Source of the DNA: Streptomyces sp. BK340
Lineage (GTDB): Bacteria; Actinomycetota; Actinomycetes; Streptomycetales; Streptomycetaceae
Assembly (NCBI RefSeq): GCF_007827595.1
Contig: NZ_VISR01000017.1
Location: forward strand, 1 to 64,000
DNA length: 64,000 nucleotides
Reading direction: 5' to 3'
Shown here: positions 45,910 through 54,418 of the stretch, piece by piece
Numbering within the stretch: position 1 is the first letter of the stretch
How the letters are laid out: each line of letters starts with the position of its first letter
Position numbers and translations under genes: made by a program
Notes under the pieces: model-generated
What the model saw: only the letters and a program-made list of their open reading frames with translations
Databases searched by the model: none
What the model was told of the DNA's origin: nothing

Positions 45910-45938
45910 GGGCGGCACCCTGTGCGCGGGTGCCGCCC
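45910..45938. terminator. Hairpin / right flank repeat of the accessory segment
   Basis: GGGCGGCACCC and GGGTGCCGCCC pair perfectly over 11 bp around TGTGCGC. It matches the 41945-41973 hairpin at 26 of 29 bases in the same orientation, 3965 bp away. It also lies just past the stop of the secreted DUF4232 gene and could end it. Confidence 0.65.
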
Positions 45939-45961
45939 TCTGGTGCTGCTCGACGGTGCTG

Positions 45962-46495
45962 TCAGATGGTGCCGTCGTTGTTGACCGGGCCGACCTGGAA
46001 GCTGTTGGAGCAGATGGTCCAGCGAGCCGGGACGAGGGCCGCCGTGTGCGAGGCCGGCGGGTAGATCCGCAGGTAGGTGCCGGTGCGCAGACAGGGCCCG
46101 CCGACGGGGCCGTTGGTGGTGCGGATGACCGCGCCGGTGGAGTGGGCGGGGGCGAGCGTCACCGTCGAGTAGGACTCGCCGGTGCGGGTGGCGGCGGGTC
46201 CGATCTGCCGGTGTGCGGTGTCCAGCGCGCTGACGCCCGGGTAGCCGCGCAGCGCGCACTTGGTGGTGCTGGTGTTGGTGAACCGGATGGTCCAGTAGAG
46301 AGAACCGGCCGCACCCTCCTTGCGGCCCATGGAGAGGTAGAGGTCGCTCGTGGAGCAGGTACGGACCCCGGCCGACGCCTGCGCCGCCGCCGAGGTCACG
46401 CCCCAGGCGGCCCCGCCGGCCGTGAGCCCGGCGAGCGCCGCGGTCAGCAGGGCGACCGTGCCGCGACGGGACAAGTGGTGAGAGAACAGAGACAT
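45962..46495 (-). CDS. Secreted DUF4232 domain protein
   Basis: This 177-residue protein has a Sec signal peptide (basic S-R-R-G-T-V, an alanine/leucine core, cleavage near A-A-A-Q-A at about residue 40). A DUF4232 immunoglobulin-like domain follows, with paired cysteines at C-S-T-S-D-L, T-K-C-A-L-R-G-Y-P, G-P-C-L-R and T-I-C-S-N. The two expected disulfides fit an extracellular location. The function of the domain is unknown. GGAGG precedes ATG 46495 by 10 nt. Confidence 0.85.
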   Translation of the reverse strand: MSLFSHHLSRRGTVALLTAALAGLTAGGAAWGVTSAAAQASAGVRTCSTSDLYLSMGRKEGAAGSLYWTIRFTNTSTTKCALRGYPGVSALDTAHRQIGPAATRTGESYSTVTLAPAHSTGAVIRTTNGPVGGPCLRTGTYLRIYPPASHTAALVPARWTICSNSFQVGPVNNDGTI

Positions 46496-46590
46496 GGCGC
46501 ATCCGCCTCCAATGAAGGTCATTGTGTTGGATGCGCCTTCGCCCGGAAAAGTTGTGCCGTTCACCGGGAAAACTCCGGCACGGCCGGGGC

Positions 46591-47061
46591 TCACCACCCC
46601 TCCACACCCGACGCGAGACGCCGGTGCCACCACGGTTCTGTCGGTGTCGCCAGTGGGTCGGGGAGTGTGAGGCGCAGGTAGCGGTGGTCCAGGGGGGTCA
46701 GTGTGCGTTGCAGTTCGGCTCGTGCGCGGGGTGGCAGCAGGGGCAGGATCTCGGCCAGGGCGTCCCGGGCCTCGCGTACGTCGTCGAGGGCGCAGCCCGG
46801 GCAGCCGGCGCAGTAGGACTCGCGGGGGTAGCGAGGGCGGCGTCCCGGTGGGTGGAGGAACGCACGGTAGCGCCGCAGGGCGGTCTCGGTCGCGCCGGGT
46901 GAGAACCAGCGGCCGGGGGAGAGGCGTTCCGCGCGGTGGATGGCGAGGCTGGTGCGGCCGGACAGGCCGGGTATGCGGGCCGGAGGGGGCCCTTCCCGGA
47001 CGCGGGGGCCCGGAGTGGTTCGGTGGGCGCCGCGCAGGGCGCCGGGCCGGTTACGCGGCAT
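46591..47061 (-). CDS. Hypothetical protein with C-x2-C-x2-C cluster
   Basis: This 156-residue protein is arginine- and proline-rich in its first half. Cysteines 84, 87 and 90 lie in Y-C-A-G-C-P-G-C, and a helical C-terminal half follows (L-D-D-V-R-E-A-R-D-A-L-A-E-I-L). It might bind a metal. I do not recognise the family. The start is uncertain because the N-terminal 70 residues look poorly constrained; GTG or ATG codons further in are possible. It lies between two unrelated genes. Confidence 0.55.
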   Translation of the reverse strand: MPRNRPGALRGAHRTTPGPRVREGPPPARIPGLSGRTSLAIHRAERLSPGRWFSPGATETALRRYRAFLHPPGRRPRYPRESYCAGCPGCALDDVREARDALAEILPLLPPRARAELQRTLTPLDHRYLRLTLPDPLATPTEPWWHRRLASGVEGW

Positions 47062-47301
47062 CGGCCTTTCGGGGTGCGGTCATGAACTCCATGATGCCTC
47101 AAGGGGCTTCGTGGCCTCATCGCGGGTTCTGAGGGGGCGCAGAGTGCGGTCCGGGGGCCGCGGCAGGCGCAGGGACTTCGCCCGTCGCCGGGTGCAGGCG
47201 GCACGGCGTCGGGGCAACCGTCGGGCTCGCGCCTACGCTGGACCCCTCAGCCCAGGGCCGAGCTGTCGGTCCGTCCCACGAGTGCCGCCTGGAGGAGCCC
47301 C

Positions 47302-48225
47302 ATGGGCTGGACCGCGCAGGACATCCCCGCCCAGACCGGCCGCCTGGCCGTCGTCACCGGAGCCAACAGCGGCCTCGGCTACGTCACCGCGCGGGAGCTG
47401 GCCCGCAAGGGAGCCCGGGTGGTGCTCGCGTGCCGGAGTGAGGCGCGGGGGCGTGACGCCGGGGAGCGGATCGTGGCGGAGGTGCCGGGGGCCGAGGTCG
47501 AGGTGGAGCGGCTGGACCTCGGGGACCTGGCGTCCGTGCGGGACTTCGCGGACCGGGTGTCGTACGAGCGGATCGACCTGCTCGTCAACAACGCCGGCGT
47601 GATGGCGCCGCCGTACGGGACGACCGCCGACGGGTTCGAGACGCAGTTCGGGGTCAATCACCTTGGGCACTTCGCCCTCACCGGGCTGCTGCTGCCCGCC
47701 CTGCTCGCCACCCCGGGCGCCCGCGTCGTGACCGTCTCCAGCATGATGCACGCCCTCGCCAACATCGACATCAACGACCTCAACAGCGAGCGCAGGTACC
47801 GGCGTTGGGTCGCCTACGCCCGCTCCAAGACCGCCAACCTCCTGTTCACGCACGAGTTGTCGTGGCGGCTGACCAGGCACCACGCCGACCTCGTCGCGGC
47901 CACCGCCCACCCCGGGTACGCCGCCACCAACCTCCAGACCGCCGGGCCGCGCGCCGAGGGGCGCAGGGGCGCCGAGCGGGCCATGGAGATCGGCAACCGG
48001 GTCTTCGCCCAGCCGGCGGAGGCGGGCGCGCTGCCCACGCTGTACGCGGCGACCGCGGCCGGCGTACGGCCGGACACCTTCTTCGGGCCCTCGTTCGCGA
48101 TGTGGCGGGGCGCGCCCGTGCCGTCCTGGCGGGCGCCCTGGACGCTCAACGACGAGGTGGCGAGCATGCTCTGGGACGCCTCGGTGCAGCTGACAGGTGT
48201 GGAATTCGGCGCTCTCAAGGTGTGA
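47302..48225 (+). CDS. Short-chain dehydrogenase (retinol dehydrogenase-like SDR)
   Basis: This 307-residue NAD(P)-dependent oxidoreductase has the nucleotide motif T-G-A-N-S-G-L-G, N-N-A-G-V-M and catalytic Ser in V-S-S-M-M-H. Tyr and Lys lie in Y-A-R-S-K-T-A-N (Y-x-x-x-K). Length and the H-P-G-Y-A-A-T-N-L block match the retinol-dehydrogenase/WW-oxidoreductase-like group common in actinobacteria. The substrate is unknown. The ATG at 47302 follows GGAGG at 6 nt spacing. No cotranscribed partner is evident. Confidence 0.9.
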   Translation: MGWTAQDIPAQTGRLAVVTGANSGLGYVTARELARKGARVVLACRSEARGRDAGERIVAEVPGAEVEVERLDLGDLASVRDFADRVSYERIDLLVNNAGVMAPPYGTTADGFETQFGVNHLGHFALTGLLLPALLATPGARVVTVSSMMHALANIDINDLNSERRYRRWVAYARSKTANLLFTHELSWRLTRHHADLVAATAHPGYAATNLQTAGPRAEGRRGAERAMEIGNRVFAQPAEAGALPTLYAATAAGVRPDTFFGPSFAMWRGAPVPSWRAPWTLNDEVASMLWDASVQLTGVEFGALKV

Positions 48226-48312
48226 CACACCGTCGCAACACCCCCCTTCGTAATCCCGGCGCATGGTTGATCGTTGGGCCGTGCAACGACGACCGACGTC
48301 AGGGGGCACACG

Positions 48313-49569
48313 ATGAGGAGCATCAGCCGTAGGACGCTGCTGACGGCAGGCGCGGGCGCCGGACTGCTCACGGCGTGCGGGGCCGACAACGGGCGCGGGG
48401 GCGGCTCGGGTCCGGCGCTGTCGCAGTGGTACCACCAGTACGGCGAGGCCGGCACCCAGCAGGCCGTGCAGCGGTACGCCGCCGCGTACGAGAAGGCCGA
48501 CGTCGCCGTGCAGTGGCGGCCGGGCGACTACGACCAGCAGACCGCCGCCGCCCTGCTCACCGACTCCGGGCCGGACGTCTTCGAGGGCAGCCCCACGCTC
48601 GACCAGATCCAGGGCGGCCAGGTCGTCGACCTCACCGATCTCCTCGACGGCGTCGAGGACGACTTCAACCCGGCCGTTCTCACGCCCAAGACGCACGACG
48701 GGAAGATCTGGGGCATCCCCCAGGTCGTCGACACACAGCTGCTCTACTACCGCAGAAGTCTGCTCGCGGACGCGGGAGTCGAGCCGCCCACCACCCTGGA
48801 CGCCCTCGTCGACGCCGCGAGGAGACTCACCGGCAGGACGGTCAAGGGGCTCTTCCTCGGCAACGACGGGGGAGCGGGGGCACTCGGTGCAACGCCCCTC
48901 TACGCGGCGGGACTTCGGCTCGTCACCGACGACGGCAGGGTCGGCTTCGACGACCCCTCCGCCGCCCGCACCCTCGGCAAGCTCCGCCGGCTCTACGCCG
49001 ACGGGTCCCTCCTCCTGGGCGCACCCGCCGACTGGTCCGACCCCTCCGCCTTCCTCCAGGGCCTGACCGCCATGCAGTGGTCCGGGCTGTGGGCGCTGCC
49101 CCAGGTGCGGAAGGCCTTCGGTGACGACTTCGGGGTGCTGCCCTTCCCGAAGGACGGCGGCGCCGGCCGGCCCGCCGTTCCCGTCGGTGCGTACGGTGCC
49201 GTCGTCAGCGCGCGCAGCAGGCGGCAGGAGGCCGCCAAGGCGTACGTGAAGTGGCTGTGGGTCGAACGCACCGACTTCCAGGAGGACTTCGCCCTCTCCT
49301 ACGGCTTCCACATCCCCGCCCGGCTCTCCCTCGCCAGGAAGGCCACCAGGCTGAAGTCGGGCGCGGCCGCGGACGCCGTCCGCTTCACCACCGAGCACGG
49401 CTACGCCCAGCCACTGCTGTGGACCCCGGCCTGCCAGATCGCCTACCAGGACGCGCTCAGCCGGATCATCAAGGGCGGTGCCGGTCCGGAGAGCGAACTG
49501 CGGGCCGTCGTAGGGAAGGTGTCGGCCGAGCTCGACCGGGTGAAGAAGAACGCGAAGAAGGCGTCGTGA
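48313..49569 (+). CDS. Sugar ABC transporter solute-binding lipoprotein
   Basis: This 418-residue family 1 binding protein has a twin-arginine type signal (S-R-R-T-L-L-T-A-G) and a lipobox T-A-C with Cys22. The mature protein shows L-S-Q-W-Y-H-Q-Y, P-D-V-F-E-G and W-G-I-P-Q-V-V-D-T-Q-L-L-Y-Y, as in MalE/UgpB relatives. AGGGGG precedes the ATG by 6 nt. Two permease genes follow with overlaps, but no ATPase gene, so a shared ATPase such as MsiK is presumably used, as for other Streptomyces sugar importers. The sugar is unknown. Confidence 0.9.
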   Translation: MRSISRRTLLTAGAGAGLLTACGADNGRGGGSGPALSQWYHQYGEAGTQQAVQRYAAAYEKADVAVQWRPGDYDQQTAAALLTDSGPDVFEGSPTLDQIQGGQVVDLTDLLDGVEDDFNPAVLTPKTHDGKIWGIPQVVDTQLLYYRRSLLADAGVEPPTTLDALVDAARRLTGRTVKGLFLGNDGGAGALGATPLYAAGLRLVTDDGRVGFDDPSAARTLGKLRRLYADGSLLLGAPADWSDPSAFLQGLTAMQWSGLWALPQVRKAFGDDFGVLPFPKDGGAGRPAVPVGAYGAVVSARSRRQEAAKAYVKWLWVERTDFQEDFALSYGFHIPARLSLARKATRLKSGAAADAVRFTTEHGYAQPLLWTPACQIAYQDALSRIIKGGAGPESELRAVVGKVSAELDRVKKNAKKAS

Positions 49570-50468
49570 GCCGGCGCAACGGTCTGTGGTTCTGGGTCTT
49601 CGTCGGGCCCTTCGCCCTCGGCCTCGCCCTCTTCACCTACGTTCCGCTGCTCTGGAGCGTGGCGCTCAGCTTCTTCGACGCGCACAACACCGTCACGCCG
49701 ACGCACTTCGTCGGGCTGGACAACTACACGGCGATGACGGGTGACGACGCGTTCGTCGACAGCCTGCGGACCTTCCTCGTCTTCACCGCGTTCATCGTGC
49801 CCGTCACGTACGTGTTCTCCCTCTCCCTCGCGCTGATGGTCAACCGGCTCACCCGCGCCCGGGCCTTCTTCCGGTCCGTGTTCTTCCTGCCCGCCGCGTG
49901 CAGTTATGTCGTCGCGGCGCTCGTATGGAAGATGTCCCTGTTCAACGGGGTGCGGTTCGGGCTCGCGAACACCGTGCTGGGGTGGTTCGGCGGTGATCCC
50001 GTCGCCTGGCTCTCCACCACCGAGCCGCCCTGGTACTGGCTGGTCATCGTCACCGTACGGCTGTGGCTGCAAGCCGGGTTCTACATGATTCTCTTCCTCG
50101 CCGGGCTGCAGCGGATCGACCCCGCGCTGTACGAGGCGGCCGCCGTGGACGGGGCCCGGCCGGGCTGGACCGTGCTGCGGCACATCACGCTGCCCCAGTT
50201 GCGGGCCACCTCGGTCGCGGTGGTACTGCTGCTCGTCGTCAGCGCCTTCCAGGCCTTCGACGAGTTCTACAACCTGCTGTCCGACGCCAGGGGGTATCCG
50301 CCGTACGCCCGGCCGCCGCTGGTCTACCTCTACTACACCGCCCTCGGACAGGGGCAGAACCTCGGGCTCGGCAGCGCGGGGGCGGTGATCCTCGCACTGG
50401 TCGTCGCCGTGGTCACCGTGGGACAGGCGCGGTGGCTGCGGCTGGGGAGGACGGACGCCGATGGATGA
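49566..50468 (+). CDS. Sugar ABC permease (MalF/UgpA-like)
   Basis: This 300-residue membrane protein has six helices. It includes F-V-G-L-D-N-Y-T-A-M and the EAA loop E-A-A-A-V-D-G-A-R-P-G-W-T-V-L-R-H-I-T-L-P, which contacts the ATPase. The GTG start overlaps the stop of the binding-protein gene (GTGA), so translation is coupled. Its own stop overlaps the next permease start by 8 nt. Confidence 0.93.
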   Translation: MSRRNGLWFWVFVGPFALGLALFTYVPLLWSVALSFFDAHNTVTPTHFVGLDNYTAMTGDDAFVDSLRTFLVFTAFIVPVTYVFSLSLALMVNRLTRARAFFRSVFFLPAACSYVVAALVWKMSLFNGVRFGLANTVLGWFGGDPVAWLSTTEPPWYWLVIVTVRLWLQAGFYMILFLAGLQRIDPALYEAAAVDGARPGWTVLRHITLPQLRATSVAVVLLLVVSAFQAFDEFYNLLSDARGYPPYARPPLVYLYYTALGQGQNLGLGSAGAVILALVVAVVTVGQARWLRLGRTDADG

Positions 50469-51294
50469 CGCCCTGGTGCGGGCCGGGCGGGCACTGCGGC
50501 TGGTGCTGCTGATCGCGCTCGCCCTGCTCTTCCTGATCCCCTTCTATCTGCTGGTCCGCAACGGCCTGTCGAGCGAGCAGGACATCACCTCACCGGAATG
50601 GACCTTCCTGCCGGGGGAGTTGAGGTGGGGGAACGTCCGGGAACTGTTCGACGATCCCTCCGTGCCCTTCGCGCGTTCCCTCCTCAACTCCGCGCTGATC
50701 GCCGTCGCGGCCACGCTCGGCACCCTCCTCCTCGCCTCCCTCGCCGGCTACGGCCTCGCCCGCATCCCGTACCGGCACGCGAACAAGGTCTTCCACGCCG
50801 TCCTCGGCACCCTCCTGGTCCCGGCCGCCGTGACGTTCGTGCCGAGTTTCGTGCTGGTGTCCTCGCTGGGCTGGATCTCCACGCTCCGCGGACTGGTCGT
50901 CCCGACGCTGTTCTCGGCCTTCGCCTGCTTCGTCTTCCGGCAGTACTTCCTCGGTTTTCCCCGGGAGCTGGAGGACGCGGCACAGGTCGACGGGCTCGGG
51001 CACTGGCGTACGTACTGGCTGGTGGTCGTGCCGAACACCCGGCCGGTGTTCGCCGCCGTCGGGACCATCGTCTTCCTCGGCGCGTGGAACTCGTTCCTGT
51101 GGCCGCTGGTCATCGGGCAGGACCAGAGCGCCTGGACCGTGCAGGTGGCGCTGTCCTCCTTCACGACGTCCCAGGTGATCCGGCTGCACGAGCTGTTCGT
51201 GGCCGCCGCCGTGTCGATCCTGCCGCTGCTTGCGGTGTTCCTGTGCCTGCAGCGGTGGATCGTGGCAGGGGTGGAGCGGTCGGGGATCGACTAG
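50461..51294 (+). CDS. Sugar ABC permease (MalG/UgpE-like)
   Basis: This 277-residue membrane protein has six helices. It carries L-L-A-S-L-A-G-Y-G-L-A-R and the EAA-type loop E-D-A-A-Q-V-D-G-L-G-H-W-R-T-Y-W-L-V-V-V-P near the C-terminal third. It overlaps the partner permease gene by 8 nt. Together they would form the heterodimeric channel for the sugar delivered by the lipoprotein. Confidence 0.93.
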   Translation: MDDALVRAGRALRLVLLIALALLFLIPFYLLVRNGLSSEQDITSPEWTFLPGELRWGNVRELFDDPSVPFARSLLNSALIAVAATLGTLLLASLAGYGLARIPYRHANKVFHAVLGTLLVPAAVTFVPSFVLVSSLGWISTLRGLVVPTLFSAFACFVFRQYFLGFPRELEDAAQVDGLGHWRTYWLVVVPNTRPVFAAVGTIVFLGAWNSFLWPLVIGQDQSAWTVQVALSSFTTSQVIRLHELFVAAAVSILPLLAVFLCLQRWIVAGVERSGID

Positions 51295-51313
51295 GGCCCG
51301 TATGGTTCCGGGC

Positions 51314-51601
51314 ATGCGGTGCTGGATATGCGGCTCGGACCGGCTGAGTCCGGTCGGGGAACTCAGCTCGGGTGAGCGGTGGGGCGAACGCCTTCGGCTC
51401 AAGTTCCGCCGCCCGGGACTCCTCAAGCCCCGGCCGGTGTTCGACGCCGGGCTCGCCCGGGCCTGCCGGGACTGCGGAGCCCTGTTTCCGTTCCTCGACG
51501 AGTACGCCCGGCGGGAGCTGGACGCGGTGGCCGACGAGCTGACCGACGTCGAGGGGGCCGGGACGCACCACTACGGGGAGTCCGAGGGCTCCGGCCCGTG
51601 A
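51314..51601 (+). CDS. Small zinc-ribbon hypothetical protein
   Basis: This 95-residue protein begins M-R-C-W-I-C-G-S-D and has a second pair C-R-D-C-G about 45 residues later. The two C-x2-C knuckles are expected to hold one zinc ion. The C-terminus is acidic. It begins 20 nt after the sugar permease and could ride on that transcript. The earlier in-frame ATG at 51230 lies inside the permease gene. No function is known to me. Confidence 0.7.
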   Translation: MRCWICGSDRLSPVGELSSGERWGERLRLKFRRPGLLKPRPVFDAGLARACRDCGALFPFLDEYARRELDAVADELTDVEGAGTHHYGESEGSGP

Positions 51602-51611
51602 ACCCGCGTGC

Positions 51612-52379
51612 TCACAGTGAGCCGCCGCTGTCCACCACCAGGTCGGTGCCGACGACCGAGGCCGCGTCGTCGGAGGCCAGGTAGAGGACGGCGGCGGCGA
51701 CCTCCTCGGTGGTGGAGATCCGGCCGAGCGGGAGGGTGGCCTTCGCGCGCTCGGTGCGGTCGGCGTCCGTCTCGCCGGCGCGCAGCGACATCGAGGTGGC
51801 GGTGGCGCCCGGGCTGACCACGTTGATGCGGACGCCGTCGCCGATGTGGTCCAGGGCGGCGCCCCGGCTGAGGGCGGTCACGGCGGCCTTGGTCGCCGAA
51901 TAGGCGGCGGCTCCGGCGGAGGTGGCGTGCAGGCCGAACGTGGAGGACACGTTCACGATCGCGCCGCCCGACGGCTGGGTGCGCATCCGGCGGATCTGGG
52001 CCTGCAGGGCCAGGTGGACGCCGGTGACGTTGGTCGCGAGCTGGGTGTGCCAGTCCTCCTCCGGCAGTTCGGCGAGAGGCTGCCCGCCCCGGAAGACGCC
52101 GGCGTTGTTGACGGCCACGTCCAGCGAGCCGAAGGACTCGACGGCGGCCCGGACCAGCGCCTCCGCGTCGCCGGACCGGGAGACGTCGGCGGTCACCGCG
52201 AGGGCCTTGCCGCCCTGCTCCTCGATCAGCCGGACGGTCTCGTCCAGGGGCTCCCGCCTGCGCCCGGCGACGACGACACGCGCCCCCTGCGCGGCGAACG
52301 CGAGGGCGACGGCCCGTCCGATGCCGGAGCCGGCGCCGGTGACGAGGGCGGTCCTGCCGGTGAAACGGGTGGCGGTCAT
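51612..52379 (-). CDS. Short-chain dehydrogenase (classical SDR)
   Basis: This 255-residue protein is a classical SDR with cofactor motif T-G-A-G-S-G-I-G and N-N-A-G-V-F. Catalytic Ser lies in V-N-V-S-S-T, and Tyr/Lys in Y-S-A-T-K. The C-terminal V-V-G-T-D-L-V-V-D-S-G-G closes the fold. NADP preference is suggested by A-G-R-R-R after the second strand. A TetR gene ends 73 nt upstream on the same strand, and a shared operator motif lies before each gene, so the SDR is probably under that repressor. Confidence 0.92.
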   Translation of the reverse strand: MTATRFTGRTALVTGAGSGIGRAVALAFAAQGARVVVAGRRREPLDETVRLIEEQGGKALAVTADVSRSGDAEALVRAAVESFGSLDVAVNNAGVFRGGQPLAELPEEDWHTQLATNVTGVHLALQAQIRRMRTQPSGGAIVNVSSTFGLHATSAGAAAYSATKAAVTALSRGAALDHIGDGVRINVVSPGATATSMSLRAGETDADRTERAKATLPLGRISTTEEVAAAVLYLASDDAASVVGTDLVVDSGGSL

Positions 52380-52394
52380 GATCTCCCCTTTTTC

Positions 52395-52411
52395 TTGACC
52401 GATCGGTTCAG
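52395..52411. promoter_or_regulatory. TetR operator upstream of the SDR
   Basis: TTGACCGATCGGTTC contains the perfect 10-bp palindrome ACCGATCGGT (52398-52407). A close variant lies before the TetR gene at 53061-53075. Confidence 0.6.
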
Positions 52412-52452
52412 TTTGAGGACGGGAAAAGGGCCCTCTCGAGGAGGGCTGTGCG

Positions 52453-53037
52453 TCAGTCCAGCAGGGTCAGCGCCTGCTCCGCCGCGTCCCGCACGCGCGC
52501 CGGGTCCGCGGACGCCTTGCCGACGACCCGCAGGCCCTGCATCAGCACCAGCAGTGTGCGGGACAGGGCGAGCGGGTCGCGGTCGGACGGCAGCTCGCCC
52601 TGGGCCCGGGCGCGGACCAGCGTGGTGTGCAGGACCGTCTCCAGGTGGTCCCAGTTGCGCTCCACGCGCCGGGCGGCGGCCGGATCGTGCGGGGCCAGCT
52701 CGGCCGCCGTGTTGGTGACCAGGCAGCCGCTGCGGCGCAGTTCCCCGTGGGCCGCCTCGTCCGCGTAGCGCCGTACGACCGCTCGGACGGCCGGCAGCGC
52801 CGGGCCCGGCTGGGACAGCTCGTGCACGATCCGCGCGAGTCCGGACTGCTCGTACCGGTCGAACGCCTTCAGGTACAGCTCGTGCTTGCTGCCGAACGTC
52901 GCGTACAGGCTCGCCCTGCCGATGCCCAGGTGCTCGACCAGGTCGCTCATCGACGTCGCCTCGTAGCCGCGCCGCCAGAACAGCTCCAGGGCCGACTGCA
53001 GCGCGGCGTCGGGGTCGAATTCCTTCGTCCTGGCCAT
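52453..53037 (-). CDS. TetR family transcriptional regulator
   Basis: This 194-residue repressor has the helix-turn-helix M-S-D-L-V-E-H-L-G-I-G-R-A-S-L-Y-A-T-F-G-S-K near residues 30-52 and a TetR_C-type helical domain. The ATG at 53037 (M-A-R-T-K-E-F) is preferred to the one 6 codons earlier, which lies closer to the operator. It precedes the SDR gene on the same strand; each has a CTTGACCG-type operator upstream, which suggests autoregulation and control of the SDR. Confidence 0.88.
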   Translation of the reverse strand: MARTKEFDPDAALQSALELFWRRGYEATSMSDLVEHLGIGRASLYATFGSKHELYLKAFDRYEQSGLARIVHELSQPGPALPAVRAVVRRYADEAAHGELRRSGCLVTNTAAELAPHDPAAARRVERNWDHLETVLHTTLVRARAQGELPSDRDPLALSRTLLVLMQGLRVVGKASADPARVRDAAEQALTLLD

Positions 53038-53060
53038 GCACCGCAGCCTAGGCATTTCTG

Positions 53061-53075
53061 GAACGACCGGTCAAG
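53061..53075. promoter_or_regulatory. Probable autoregulatory operator of the TetR gene
   Basis: GAACGACCGGTCAAG, read on the minus strand as CTTGACCGGTCGTTC, matches the operator before the SDR gene and contains the palindrome GACCGGTC. Confidence 0.55.
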
Positions 53076-53086
53076 CGATCTGGCTG

Positions 53087-54262
53087 CTACGACGTCCGTG
53101 CGGCGGCCCGGCCCCTGCAGAGGAGCGTGCGCAGGCGGTCCGGGAGCTCGGGGCCGTGGGCGCGGGGGGTGCACAGGGGCAGTGCGCCGGTGCGGCCGTC
53201 GCGGCCGGTGGCCGTTCCCGGTGCCGTGTGGCCCGGTGCCGTGTGACCCGGGGCCGGTTTCGTGGCGCGGCCGGGCAGGGCCTGGACACGGCCGACGGCG
53301 TTGCCGAGCAGCTCCGTGAACCACAGGTGCCGGTCGGGGCCGGCCGCGATCTGGAAGGGAACCTTGTCCACGGCGTCCGGCACCGGGAACTCGGTGATCC
53401 GGCCGTCCGGTGTCACCCGGCCGACGCCGCTGGACTGTTCGGCGAACCAGAGGTTGCCGTCGGGTCCTTGGGTGATGCCGTCCGGGCCGGCGTCGGCGGA
53501 CGGCAGCGGGAACTTCGTGATGTGTCCCGCGTGGTCGATCCGCCCCACCGCGTCGGCGCCGGGAGCGGTGAACCACATGGCGCCGGGGCCCGCGGTGATG
53601 TCGAAGGGGAAGTCGTAGTCGCCCAGGGGGAATTCGGTGACCCGGCCGGCCCTGTCGACCCGGCCGATCCTGCCGCTGATCGTCTCGGTGAACCACACGG
53701 TGCCGTCCGGCCCGGCGGCGATGCGGTAGGGGTCGCTGTCCGGCGTCGGGATCGGGTACTCGGTCACGGTGCCGTCGGGTGCCCGCCGCCCGATCCTGTT
53801 GGTCCCGGATTCGGTGAACCACACCGCGCCGTCGGGTGCGCTGGTGATGCCGGTCGGGGCGCTGTTCGCGGTCGGCAGCGGGAACTCGGTCACCTGGCCC
53901 TTCGTGGTGATCCGGCCGATCTTGTTGCCGAAGATCTCGGTGAACCACAGGGCGCCGTCGCGTCCCCGGGTGATGTCGAAGGGAAAGCTGTCCGGGGTCG
54001 GGACCGCGTAGTCGGTGACGGTGCCGCCGGTCGTGATGCGCCCGATCCTGGACGCCCCCGACTCGGTGAACCACAGTGCCCCGTCCGCCCCCGCCGTGAT
54101 GGCGGCGGGGAAGCTGTCGGCGGTGGTGGTGATCGGGTACTCCGTCACATCCCCCGTGCCGGCCCGGGCGGGGGCGGCCACCGCCGTGGCGCCGATCAGG
54201 CCGCTGACGAACGCCGTGATCAGCCGGGGCGTACGTCGTCGAGACCTCGGACGGTCGGGCAT
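53087..54262 (-). CDS. Secreted beta-propeller protein, Vgb (virginiamycin B lyase)-like
   Basis: This 391-residue protein has a Sec signal peptide (cleavage near A-P-A-R-A at about residue 34) and seven repeats of about 42 residues. Each has the form I-T-x-G-P-D-G-x-L-W-F-T-E-x-x-x-x-x-I-G-R-I followed by T-E-F-P-L-P, making a seven-blade propeller. A Pro/Gly/His-rich tail of about 70 residues follows. Vgb enzymes open streptogramin B rings, but I cannot place their catalytic Glu and His residues here, so a lyase role is unproven. Secretion also differs from cytoplasmic resistance lyases. Confidence 0.75.
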   Translation of the reverse strand: MPDRPRSRRRTPRLITAFVSGLIGATAVAAPARAGTGDVTEYPITTTADSFPAAITAGADGALWFTESGASRIGRITTGGTVTDYAVPTPDSFPFDITRGRDGALWFTEIFGNKIGRITTKGQVTEFPLPTANSAPTGITSAPDGAVWFTESGTNRIGRRAPDGTVTEYPIPTPDSDPYRIAAGPDGTVWFTETISGRIGRVDRAGRVTEFPLGDYDFPFDITAGPGAMWFTAPGADAVGRIDHAGHITKFPLPSADAGPDGITQGPDGNLWFAEQSSGVGRVTPDGRITEFPVPDAVDKVPFQIAAGPDRHLWFTELLGNAVGRVQALPGRATKPAPGHTAPGHTAPGTATGRDGRTGALPLCTPRAHGPELPDRLRTLLCRGRAAARTS

Positions 54263-54418
54263 GGGGGCAACCCTTCTCCAGGAACACCGAATCCGGACAG
54301 GCGGCCAGGAATCTGACTGTATGTCCGGATTCAGACTAGGGTTCGCCTCCGGGCCGCACGAGTCGGCTGATCCAAGCGGCTGACCGGCTCCAGGCCAGGC
54401 GGGTCCGCACGGAGCTCG

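Noticed and set aside
51291..51302. CTAGGGCCC at the sugar permease stop as another MITE end
   Set aside because: Only the CTAGG start matches. The following bases do not resemble either terminal repeat and no partner end exists.
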